From NCBI GenBank assembly GCA_020080175.1, contig JAGHQL010000255.1:1-26696 (forward strand): 26,696 nucleotides of DNA. The letters are read 5' to 3'. Every line of letters begins with the position of its first letter. Positions within the stretch are counted from its first letter, which is position 1. This document shows positions 10,601 to 20,019 of this stretch, in pieces. The notes below the pieces were generated by a model, which was not told the origin of the DNA, did not search any database, and saw only the letters and a program-made list of their open reading frames with translations. This DNA is from Glutinoglossum americanum (lineage: Eukaryota; Ascomycota; Geoglossomycetes; Geoglossales; Geoglossaceae). The position numbers were made by a program, and so were the translations under genes.

Positions 10601-11384
10601 CTATTTCTTGGGGTACTTCGTTCTGAACAAATATCTTTTCGTCGAGAGTCAGCACCTGTCCGATTAAGCGGTAGATGGATTCGTGGAGGGCATAGGATGT
10701 CATACTGGCTGAGGTAGTAATCTCCAGTGGCAAACAACCCCACAACCCCACCCCAGATGCCTACGACTTTCCAGGTCAACTCCCCTGCAGCATACTTCCG
10801 ATAGGCACCAAAGCCTAATGCGGCACTCAGGCCTGCCACAGCGATAGCATTACCTAGCATAACAGGATTACCCGAGTTTGCTTTGGCCTTCTTCTCTGCC
10901 TTTGCTGCTTTTGCCTGCATCTTATCCTTTATACCACGCTTTTTGGCCTCGAGTTCCTGAATGCGATCTCGGTCCTCAGCTTCATGTTGGAGACGTGTGG
11001 CTTGGGTGTCTGTTTTAATTTCCTGTGACTCAAAGTCCGAAGGAACAGTCGAGACGTGGATGGAGTCGACATCAACGAGCGATTCGGTGGAAGTGTCGGT
11101 TGATTGAACGACCTGTGGGGGCGGGGGAGCACGGCTATGGGTAAATTATGGGCTTTTAGAACTAGTTCTTGGAAGAGAATATAGTTAAAAATCATGACAA
11201 GAGTTCTTCAATCTTACGCCTAGAGAAATGGGACGTAAGTTAGCTATTGGAGTTCCAAAAATGCGGCATCGTATAATAGACGTATTGCACGATCACTCAA
11301 GGAAGACCGCCTGTGGCGAGTCGAGGAACATACTTCTTCAGCACTCTGTGCGGGACCGCTCGCCGCAGCGGCAGCGTAAGACAT
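10601..11384 (-). CDS. OM14-like mitochondrial outer-membrane protein
   Basis: Preferred model: complement(join(10601..10634,10706..11134,11218..11219,11334..11384)), 171 aa. Exon 1 encodes MSYAAAAASGPAQSAEE. The main exon has an acidic/polar region (STESLVDVDSIHVSTVPSDF), a charged helical stretch (~70-105), then two hydrophobic segments: about 109-129 (VMLGNAIAVAGLSAALGFGAY) and 139-160, ending DYYLSQYLFRTKYPKK. This matches my memory of Pezizomycotina proteins annotated with the OM14 C-terminal domain; yeast OM14 is an abundant outer-membrane protein linked to ribosome docking and import. The last intron (71 nt, GCTGAC branch) is solid. Between exon 1 and the main exon two choices fit. One uses two introns around a 2-nt exon (GC), giving EEARAPPPPQ. 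The other is a single intron to the CAG at 11113, giving EEVVQSTD and 163 aa. I favour the first because EE-x-RAPP agrees with my memory of relatives. Confidence 0.75.
11218..11219 (-). other. candidate 2-nt micro-exon (GC) in the OM14-like gene
   Basis: On the minus strand, an intron with GTATGT donor (11333), GCTAAC branch and CTCTAG acceptor (11220) is followed by GC. A second donor (GTAAGA, 11217) then leads to an intron ending CCCATAG (11135). The two bases complete an Ala codon with the first base of the next exon. Without them the CATAG acceptor would be out of phase. The rival is a single 221-nt intron ending at the CAG of 11113. Confidence 0.45.
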
Positions 11385-11871
11385 ATCGACTTCCTATCCC
11401 CGAGCACGTCAGCGATGAGCAACAGACAGCCACCGCACATAACACACAAACGGAGGACGGAGGATAGAGAAAAGCACCCGGTCTCCTACTTTGCGAAAGA
11501 ACGACAAAATCAAAAAAAAAAAACCTAGGTACGGGCTTCGCTGGAGGATTTCGACGGGCAGGAGGCTGTTTTCTCGCGAGATGCAGAGTTGTAGTTGGCC
11601 AAGCTCCCATGTGCCCTGGCAGGACAAGTGGTAATGTACGGAGACGACGCATACGTCATTAAACGCTCCACGGAATAACCCGGTTCTTCTTGAAGTGGAG
11701 TTTTGTTCTCCATGGCGGAAAAAAAACTCTTTTTTAATATACAAATGTTTATTCTCTTTTTTCTCTGAGCAGATGGGAAAAAAAAAAACACCCCCCCCCC
11801 CCCTCCCGAGTGTCCTGATGCAAGTTTGAGTTGTACAGAATTTTTTGTTACAGGAAGTCCGGAGTTGGGCT
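11385..11871. other. spacer: OM14-like promoter and MIA40 3' flank
   Basis: Both neighbours are on the minus strand. The stretch holds an A run at about 11512-11523 and an A run followed by a C run at about 11779-11802. I see no gene in it. Confidence 0.5.
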
Positions 11872-12956
11872 CTATTTATTTATTCTCTCTCCATCGCGCT
11901 GCGACTTGGTGTCGCCAGGTGCTTTTAGGATAAGGGTATCCTCGGTCGTTGGTTCCACGGGCTGGGTGGCTTGTTTCGCGGCTTTGGGCCTGCTTCGTTC
12001 TTCGTCTACTTGCTGCTCCGAGTCTTGTGATGATGAGAGGGTGTCTGCGACTTTCCCTGTTGTTTCGACCTGGGATGGAGATTCTGAAGGAGTAGTCGAT
12101 GATAGTTGAGAGTTCGGCGATGGGTCGGCATCCTCTATTCCATGGTTATCCCCACTCTCATTCTCCCCCTTGCCATCCTCTTCCCCTTCGTCCAGCTCCT
12201 CACCGTATATTTCGGGATATTTCCTAAAACAATCCTGCATGCCCCTGAGGAAAGCAAACTGGTTAGCACCGTCCAAGTGAAGAAGCCAGTAATATGAGCG
12301 AGCACTTACTTGAATTTATCGATACAATCCATTCCTTTTGGTTCGTCCTTTGAATATACGAAACAGCTGAACGCTGCTTTGAACTCTTCCCCACAGGGCC
12401 CATGCGCCATACCTCCTAGACAAGGGCAGTCCCAATTGATCTCGCCAGTCTCTGGGTTGAATGCGCCTTCCCTACCAGCATCTTCTTCGAGTTCTTGCAC
12501 GCCGTCAGATGGATCTTCGCTCTCCTCATGCTCCTTCAATATCGATTTTTGCTCAGTCGACGCAGGCTGTCCGTCCTGTCCAGCCGTAGGAGAGCGTGAG
12601 GACACCCTACGCCGGGCAGACACGGACTCAATTGTCAGAGGCTCAGCTTCTTCGGCAACGGCCACAGGTGGTTTCTGTGATACTATCCACAAACACGTTA
12701 AAGTCCCGCGTTCCCGAAAGAACAGCTGGTATCAGGACCTACATCTTGGTGACTCGGCAAAAACATCGCTCGTGTTATAATAGTATACTCCTCCAACAGC
12801 TAGAGCCCATCTTAGCGCACTTGATTTCCAGCTACGGGTCCCCTGCGCAGGTGGCGCTGTGTTAAGTAGTCTTCTTGATATCCGAGGGGAGGGACGGAAC
12901 GAGCCAGTCCGGGGCAGTGACTGTCGAAGAAGAACCCGAGATACCGGCCTGAACAT
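11872..12956 (-). CDS. mia40: mitochondrial intermembrane-space oxidoreductase Mia40
   Basis: Model: complement(join(11872..12244,12310..12682,12743..12956)), 319 aa. Mia40 oxidises cysteine-rich proteins entering the intermembrane space and is recharged by Erv1. Seen here: an Arg/Ser-rich presequence ([16 protein letters not shown]…), a hydrophobic anchor at about 55-67 ([14 protein letters not shown]), an acidic linker, and then the diagnostic core. The core has the redox CPC at residues 157-159, followed by twin CX9C motifs with cysteines at 168/178 and 191/201 and the hydrophobic [15 protein letters not shown]. The tail after the core is long and acidic, with no recognised function. The second intron (65 nt, GCTAAC branch) is clear. 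The first (12742-12683) was chosen because it is the only GT/AG pair I found that restores phase. A CTCTTTAG just before the ATG could be a 5' UTR intron acceptor. It is divergent from thiamine pyrophosphokinase across 216 bp. Confidence 0.93.
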
Positions 12957-13092
12957 CCTAAAGAGAGTGGGAAAGGCAGTCAAGCGGAGATGTGTGGCCG
13001 CGCGTAAGTCCAGATACGTGAAGGGGCTGTTGTCGATGGCTCAGGGCAGCCTTTGTCAGCATTAAATTTTTTGAGATCCAATAACTCATCAT

Positions 13093-13103
13093 CACGTGAC
13101 TCA
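13093..13103 (+). promoter_or_regulatory. composite E-box / Gcn4-type element
   Basis: CACGTG (13093-13098), in an ATCACGTG context that suits Cbf1/bHLH proteins, overlaps TGACTCA (13097-13103), the Gcn4/CpcA core. It lies in the 216-bp divergent spacer between MIA40 and the thiamine pyrophosphokinase gene. Binding is inferred from the consensus only. Confidence 0.5.
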
Positions 13104-13172
13104 TATTGTGCTCCATAATGACGTACATAGATATATGCAAACACCATAAGGGCAAATTAAGGGAAATCACAG

Positions 13173-14124
13173 ATGGAGACAGACCCGTTTGCCTCAAAGA
13201 CCCAGAGGGAGAAAACAGTTTCAGAGTGGTATCCGGTCAGCTACCTCAACTCCGAGTCTGTGCCGACATTGTCATATACTCTCTTGATCCTTAATCAACC
13301 AATTGATGGGAAACGTTTCTCACGCTACTGGGAGGGATGTGAGTCGTCATTTAGGGCAACCCTACTATCTGCAATAATTTACTGATGGAAGCAATGCAGC
13401 TTCTTTCAAAATATGTGCGGATGGAGGCGCAAATCGACTTTATGATTTATGTGAGAAATCCGAATCACATGCGTTAAAATATTATGTAGGTTTCATCGGG
13501 CCACACCATTTCGTCACAGGTGGCAGACGACTGGCTTTCGCACAACTCATATCGCTGCAGATTCCTGAGGTCATTCATGGAGACCTAGACTCGCTACTTC
13601 CAAAGGTGGAAGAATTCTATAGGGGCAGCGGCTCCCAAATCATCCGGGATCCCGATCAGGAAACGACTGACTTTATGAAATGTCTTAAATTAATCAGTAC
13701 CAAGACTAGTGAGATTATCGGGTGCTCATCTCACGAGTTGGATGTCGTGGCTTTAGGAGGCTTGGGAGGCCGTGTTGACCATGGTCTTTCCCAACTTCAC
13801 CACCTCTACATGGCTAGCGAAGATACTTCGCTTCATATTGGACGAATCATTCTGTTGACCCCTGAGAGCATCACTTTCCTTCTTCACAAAGGGCACAATA
13901 AGATCCATACGCCACTTGGCAAAGGCGCCCTTGCAGAGAATGTCGGAATTATTCCAGTTGGAAGACCCGCAGTCATCAGTACAAAAGGTCTGGAGTGGGA
14001 TGTCAACGACTGGACGACGGAAATTGGGGGCCGGATAAGCACCAGTAATCACATCAAAAGCGATATCGTTGAAGTCGAAACGACGGAAAGGGTTGTGTTT
14101 ACTATAGAGTTGGCGGGTTCATAG
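13173..14124 (+). CDS. THI80: thiamine pyrophosphokinase
   Basis: Model: join(13173..13338,13400..13485,13561..14124), 271 aa. The enzyme transfers pyrophosphate from ATP to thiamine, giving thiamine diphosphate in the cytosol. Family motifs seen: ICADGGANRLYDL (Asp63, residues 60-72), VIHGDLDSL (88-96, acidic metal/ATP site), DQETTDFMKCLKLI (116-129) and ALGGLGGRVDHGLSQLHHLY. The C-terminal thiamine-binding part contains TKGLEWDVNDW and GGRISTSNHI. Both introns (61 and 75 nt) have GT/AG ends and were placed so that EGSSFKICADGG and KYYIPEVIHGD read through. The start at 13173 is the first ATG of the frame after a short leader. I saw no TPP riboswitch core in the leader or introns. The thiolase gene follows on the same strand. 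Confidence 0.93.
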
Positions 14125-14431
14125 CAGCACCAGAATTCTCTAGTACAGCTAGAATTTTTCGAAAAAAAAGTTTTCGGCCAGCAGCGGCAACTTGTCATAA
14201 TAGGATAGCAATAGACTTTCAGGGAACTTAAACTAAGGACCTCGGAGCCGCCGCTTTCGTATTTAAAAATTCTGTGTCCTACGAGTTACCCATTTTAGTA
14301 GTAGCTCGGCGATGCTTCCTTGTGCCTCGGCTGAATCGCCTGGCAGGTCCTGTTTAAATAATCTCCCAACCCCACATGCTTCAGGACGAACATCATTGCT
14401 TCCAAACACCAAAGTTCCAAATCACCTCACG
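14125..14431. promoter_or_regulatory. thiolase promoter/leader with two CCTCGG sites
   Basis: This 307-bp spacer separates the pyrophosphokinase stop from the thiolase ATG. CCTCGG occurs at 14240-14245 and 14325-14330. This hexamer is the core described for the Aspergillus fatty-acid regulators FarA and FarB, which suits a beta-oxidation gene. The second copy is only 102 bp from the ATG and may lie in the leader. An A tract lies at about 14162-14169. Confidence 0.55.
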
Positions 14432-15872
14432 ATGGCCACCGAAAGACTAAGCTCCATACTCAGCCACCTCAGTCCTAGCAAGACTGGACTTGCGGCAATG
14501 TAAGTAAACAACATCACCTTTGTAGTATCACATGCTACTGCTAACGGGTGGCGGGATCTCACTACAGCACGCAGAAGAATCCTGATGATATCGTGATCAC
14601 GCTTGCCATCCGGACACCTCTTACGAAATCCTTCAAAGGCGGCTTCAAAGACACCTCTCTTGACTACATTGTCTATTCGCTCCTGAAGAAGGTTAATGGA
14701 ATGTCAAATCTGGATCCGGCGCTTGTCGAGGACATTTGCTTAGGAAATGTACATTCCTACAACAGCCCTCTACTGAACCAGCTAAAAGCTCACTATTTGC
14801 CTAGGTAGGAGATGTCAATGCCGCTTACAAAGTTCGCGCTGCGGCCATCGCCGCGGGCTTTCCCGTCACAACTGCCGCTTATACCGTGAACCGTTTCTGC
14901 TCGTCAGGCCTCAAGGCAGTCCAGGACGTCGCAGGGCAGATCTCTAATGGAAGTATTGAAATCGGACTGGCACTTGGGGGCGAATCCATGACGCACAACG
15001 AGCAGACCCTTGAGGCTTTCCATCCGGACGTAATGAAGACTCAGGATGCTGCTGACTGTCTGCAGCCCATGGGGCAGACATCCGAGAATGTGGGAAAGGA
15101 CTTCAATATCACGCGAGAGAAGCAAGACCGGTATGCCGCTGAGTCCTATAGGCGAGCCGAAGTTGCACAGAAAGCTGGACTCTTCAACGATGAGATTGTC
15201 CCTATCACAACGACGGTTAAGGACCCGAAGACCGGGGAAGCCAAAGAGGTTACTTTGACCAGGGATGAAGGTCCAAGATATGGGACCACCTTTGAGGGCT
15301 TGAGTAAAATCCGTCCTGCGTTCGCTGCATTTGGCGATAAGAGCACGGGAGGAAACTCTAGCCAAGTTACCGATGGAGGTGGGTTTCCCTCCTGACCCGA
15401 CACAAAATTTTTACTAATCAGAACCTTGAATGCTCATGTAGCCGCCGCCATCCTCATGATGAAGCGCTCAAAAGCCCATGAACTCGGCCAACCCATTCTA
15501 GCTAAGTTTGTCGGCGCGACCGTTGCCGGCGTACCCCCACGCATCATGGGAATCGGTCCTTCCGTTGCCATCCCCAAACTCCTCAACCAGTATCACCTCA
15601 CCAAGGATGACATTGACATCATCGAGATCAACGAGGCATTTGCATCCATGGCTGTCTACTGCATCAACACCTTGGGCCTTGACCATGCCAAGGTAAACAC
15701 AAGAGGTGGTGCCATTGCGCTTGGGCATCCCCTCGGAGCTACAGGTGCAAGACAGATCTGCACAGGATTGAGCGAGGCTCGGAGGCAGAAGAAAAAGATC
15801 CTACTGACGAGTATGTGTATCGGCACGGGGCAGGGTATGGCTGGTCTGTTTGTCAACGAAGTGGGCGTATAG
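14432..15872 (+). CDS. pot1: peroxisomal 3-ketoacyl-CoA thiolase
   Basis: Model: join(14432..14499,14568..14748,14805..15378,15442..15872), 417 aa. It performs the last step of beta-oxidation, cleaving 3-ketoacyl-CoA with CoA to acetyl-CoA and a shortened acyl-CoA. Seen: the nucleophile Cys115 in NRFCSSGLKAVQD, the GGES loop, the His370 motif GGAIALGHPLGATGARQ and Cys400 in CIGTGQGMAG, which are the full catalytic set. Residues 5-13 (RLSSILSHL) fit the PTS2 peroxisomal signal (R-L-x5-H-L), so import by Pex7 is expected. Introns of 68, 56 and 63 nt were placed to keep GLAAITQK, CLGNVGDVNAAYK and TDGAAAILMMKR intact. An in-frame ATG at 14312 would add 40 residues and bury the PTS2; the start at 14432 is preferred for that reason. 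Two upstream CCTCGG sites suggest fatty-acid induction. Confidence 0.94.
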
Positions 15873-17372
15873 GGCATATATTCTGCGGGAATATGAGCTG
15901 AAGGACTTGTAACATGTGACGGCACTTGAGTATATGTATATTCGGTAATTGCTGGGATCCCCGAATAGCCGCGTTTAAAATAGAGTGGTCTGGGGAGATC
16001 CACAATGCTTCCGAGGAACATCAGATAGAGACGTGACATGGCATTCTGCCGTTTTACGCGTCCACACCACCCAGTCTGATATATACTGAGGACCAATGAG
16101 AATCGAGCGATATAACGAAGACCCTAAGGGGATGATAGACTCCACTCTGCTATGGTGCTGGTACCTGAGCTAAAGTGTATATTTTGGGTATCTCGCTTGT
16201 CTATGTTCCCGTCATCCGCTCCACCGAACTAGCTAGAGAAACAATCATCCAGTTGGCACGCAACCCTTAATTCGCTTCGTGTTCCAGACTGTGCGACAGA
16301 CCGTACCACGGTAACCAGGCACTGTTACTCTACGTGGCCAGCTCAGATAGTTTGCTGTGGTGCGACTTCAGGCCAAAGGCACGAGAGCGCAAGCAGGATA
16401 TATGGCACAGAAAAAAAAAAAAAAAAAGGCTGTCCGACTTGATTCGTGTACGTTGAGAGTAAAACATTTCACGTATTCACGAGGTTCCGCGTCCAATCAT
16501 GTGTGCTCTGGGTGTGTGCTCTGGACGATTATGAATGAAAGGGTCGATGTTTCGAAGGCGGAGAGGCGAGGCTGGAAACAGGATGGCGAGACTTGACTCG
16601 CTGCCCCTTTATATTGGCAGACGTTGACTTGGTCCATGCGTCTCTCGGTCGAAATTCAAATTATTCCTGATCCGTCAAACCAAGCCCGACTCAAACTCCA
16701 CCCTTTGCCCATCTCCATCTCTCCTCATTTCCACCCCCGTCACCTCTTTGCTCTTGCTCCTCCGGTCTCTCATCTGCGGCGTTGCGATTGACCATCGATC
16801 GTTGGCTTCCCCCGATTCATCACGCACACTTCTGTTCGTCTACGGTACGTGTTCTGAAACTTGCGTGGCTCCCTTCCCGTTCGAGCTTTCTCCCAGGCAC
16901 CCCCCCTGAAGTCGCTTGGCGTTTTCCTGAAAAAAAGTCTCCACACGAGAGCACACTCCTTTTTCCCCAACTCGGATCAATCAAACAACCGGCTCTCACC
17001 TGCACGACCGTCTGACCATCAAAGCTTCGCGCTCATCTAGGTCGTTTGTCATCGTCTTTCTACCTCCAAACAAGGCATTCGTGAAGGTTTCGTTCATTCG
17101 CGATCACCTCCGACGCGCGAGCTTTGCTGCTTAAGAGTGTCGCCGACGCAAGGTACGGAGCTTCTCTTTCATCAAAGTCATGATGTCGCCAATCTTGCCG
17201 GGTGTTTGTTTATCGCCGATAACCTCTATAATCGTCACCGATTCGGTCTTTCTCTTTCAAATTTGATAAATGAAGCTGATTCCGTCGGCGTTGAGCAGAG
17301 TCGATTTCTTCCGCACGCCCCTGACACTGGTATCGCAACTTTCCTTCCTACGTCCACGCATACAACGACGCG
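15873..17372. other. thiolase 3' flank and long septin promoter/leader
   Basis: I found no gene in this 1.5 kb. It has an A run at about 16411-16427. From about 16,680 the plus strand is pyrimidine-rich with many TCTCC/CTTTC runs, a composition typical of leaders of highly expressed filamentous-fungal genes, so septin transcription may start there. Short frames in both directions lack family features. Confidence 0.5.
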
Positions 17373-19185
17373 ATGGGTAAGCAGACCTTTTCTCTCGATA
17401 TTCCTCTCGCGCACAGTGCAATTGCCAGATGTGGCTCGTTTGACACTGATCTATGACCCGAGTCGGCCCTGGCGCTGCTCTACTCTATTCACTCTTTGTG
17501 CGATAGTTTACGCGGTGTAGCATTCACCGCTGCTTCAAACGTCTTATTGCTATCACACTGCCTTCCCTTGATCCAGTCTACATAATTTTCACAATCTCGA
17601 TTGGCCGTGTTGGCGGAACCTGATTTTAAGAAGAACTGGCCTTGCTAATCTAATTTTGATCTTACATAGCTACTAACGGTACCCCGCCAGCGCCAATGAG
17701 GGCATCACCTGCACCCCAAGGTTCCAACGCCAAAGCGATGGCATCAGGAGAGAAGATGGGATCAAGCATCTCGACAACGAATCCTAAACTAGCTGCGCAA
17801 GCCGCTAGCGACATGAGGAACATCGTGAGGCGGAAACTTACTGGGTATGTTGGGTTTGCGAATCTGCCAAATCAGTGGCACCGCAAGAGTGTGAGGAAGG
17901 GCTTCAACTTCAATGTCATGGTTGTTGGTACGTAACAGGCTCGGTTGTTGCAGACTCCAGTTTTGCATACAGGACTAGACAAGAGCGGTTCGGCCCCTTG
18001 AAAGGAACGTTTAGCTGACAGATAATAGGGGAATCCGGTCTTGGAAAGTCTACTCTCGTTAATACTTTGTTTAACACGTCGCTCTATCCGCCAAGGGAGC
18101 GCAAGGGACCCAGCCTTGACATTATCCCAAAAACCGTCTCTATTCAGTCTATTAGCGCCGACATTGAAGAGAATGGCGTGCGCCTTCGTCTCACCGTCGT
18201 CGACACCCCAGGTTTCGGCGACTTTGTCAACAACGATGAGTCTTGGCGGCCAATCGTCGACAATATTGAGCAACGCTTTGATGCTTATCTGGACGCCGAG
18301 AACAAGGTCAATCGTATGAACATTGTCGATAATCGAGTGCATGCCTGCGTTTACTTTATCCAGCCAACGGGCCACGCACTCAAACCCCTGGACATTGAAG
18401 TGATGAGGAGATTACATACCAAGGTTAACCTGATCCCTGTTATCGCCAAGGCGGACACATTGACGGACGAAGAGGTGGCCATGTTCAAGAAGAGAGTCAG
18501 TTTTTTCGGTCCATCTATCGGAAGAGCTACTTTAAGCTAACCAATACAGATTCTCGCCGACATCCTGCATCACAATATCCAAATATTCGAAGGTCCGCGC
18601 TACGAACTGGACGACGAAGAGACCATTGCTGAGAACAACGAGATTATGTCTAAGGTTCCATTTGCAGTTGTTGGCGCCAACAGCGAAGTCACAAGCGCAG
18701 AGGGCCGTAAAGTCCGTGGTCGCCGCTACCCATGGGGCATCATCGAAGTGGATAATGAGGAGCATTGCGATTTCGTGAAGCTGCGCCAAATGCTCATCCG
18801 CACGCACATGGAGGAGCTAAAGGAGCATACAAACAACGCCCTCTACGAGAACTATCGCTCCGAGAAGCTGACAGCCATGGGTGTCGCTCAGGACCCAAGC
18901 GTGTTCAAGGAGGTCAACCCGGCCGTGAAGCAAGAAGAGGAGCGTAGCCTTCACGAGCAGAAGTTGGCCAAGATGGAGGCGGAAATGAAGATGGTGTTCC
19001 AGCAAAAGGTGGCCGAGAAAGAGAGCAAGCTCAAGCAGAGCGAAGAGGAGCTGTACGCCAGGCATCGCGAGATGAAGGAGCAACTCGAGAGGCAGAGGGC
19101 GGAGCTAGAGGAGAAGAAAGCGCGTGTCGAAAGCGGGAGGCCCCTGGAAGAGAAGGGGAAGAGAAAGGGGTTCTCGCTCCGCTAA
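17373..19185 (+). CDS. aspB: septin, Cdc3/AspB type
   Basis: Model: join(17373..17376,17670..17927,18029..18495,18550..19185), 454 aa. Septins are GTP-binding proteins that form hetero-oligomeric filaments at septa, branch points and the cell cortex. Seen: a short variable N-terminus ([18 protein letters not shown]), a polybasic region before the G domain ([10 protein letters not shown]), the P-loop GESGLGKST (88-96), the G3 motif DTPGFGD (146-152), the G4 motif AKAD (227-230), and the septin-unique element containing [18 protein letters not shown]. The C-terminus is a long charged coiled coil (about 370-440) ending KRKGFSLR. From memory it is very close to Aspergillus AspB. The first coding exon is only ATGG, then a 293-nt intron beginning GTAAGC; the joined start MATNG fits relatives. 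The other introns (101 and 54 nt) have GCTGAC and GCTAAC branches. Confidence 0.94.
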
Positions 19186-19988
19186 ACTTAGCAGCTCCAC
19201 CGACGAGCTACAGATGTCTGGTTGCTGGATTGGCGTTGGGATGCCGATTGACTTTATGTAACCTGCGCCCCCCCCCTCTCTCTCTCTCTCACTTCCCCTT
19301 CGTCTTCGGGCAAATTGGCTTTCCCATCCAGTTCGACAAATCTGCTTCCCTTCACGGTATTTTCTTTAATTAATTTCGGTTCTTCTGCTTCCAGGCTTGA
19401 CGATGCTGGAAATCTAATTCATGAGAGCGAGCTAAGAGGAAGTTTAACAGGCGCAGCTTGCTGTGCTTTTAAGTTTTACCAGCGGCTGGCCTTTTAGTGG
19501 CGACAAAGAGCAATTTAAAACTTGGCGGATGCTTTGCGGGAGGAAAGGGGGGAGGGGAGGGGGCTATTCTTCGATTAGGCTACATTGATGGAGACTACAC
19601 AAAAACCATAAATTGCTTGTATTTTCTTACGGAGCTACTAGATCTGCCGACTTCCCTATTTAAAAAAAAAAAAGCCCTCCTCGCCACCAGCACCACCAGC
19701 ACCACCACCACTGCTGATTACTACCACTACTACTACCACTTATTCTACTACTGCTACTGCTATTGCTACTATTACTCTCTCAATCTCTCAATCCCTCCGC
19801 CTACGGCTGTCTCTTTTTTACTTTTTTTGGTCAAAACCCCAATCGTCGCTTCCTCCTCTCGAGTGGATTTTTTTTCTTCCCTTGCTTCCATGGCCACGAT
19901 GACTTTTTTTTTTATTCTATTCCCTCTTCTTTTTTTTTTTTTCTTTCAAAAATGTACGTATGCTGCAAAATTCATGGAATATCTGAAG

Positions 19989-20019
<31 letters not shown>

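Noticed and set aside
12957-12983. MIA40 reading frame extended upstream to 12983
   Set aside because: The extension has no ATG and includes a CTCTTTAG that looks like an intron acceptor; the ATG at 12956 gives the expected presequence.
19989-20016. Long A run as the tail of a retroposed copy
   Set aside because: I see no coding remnant or target-site duplication next to it; the whole block is full of simple repeats, so slippage is the simpler explanation.
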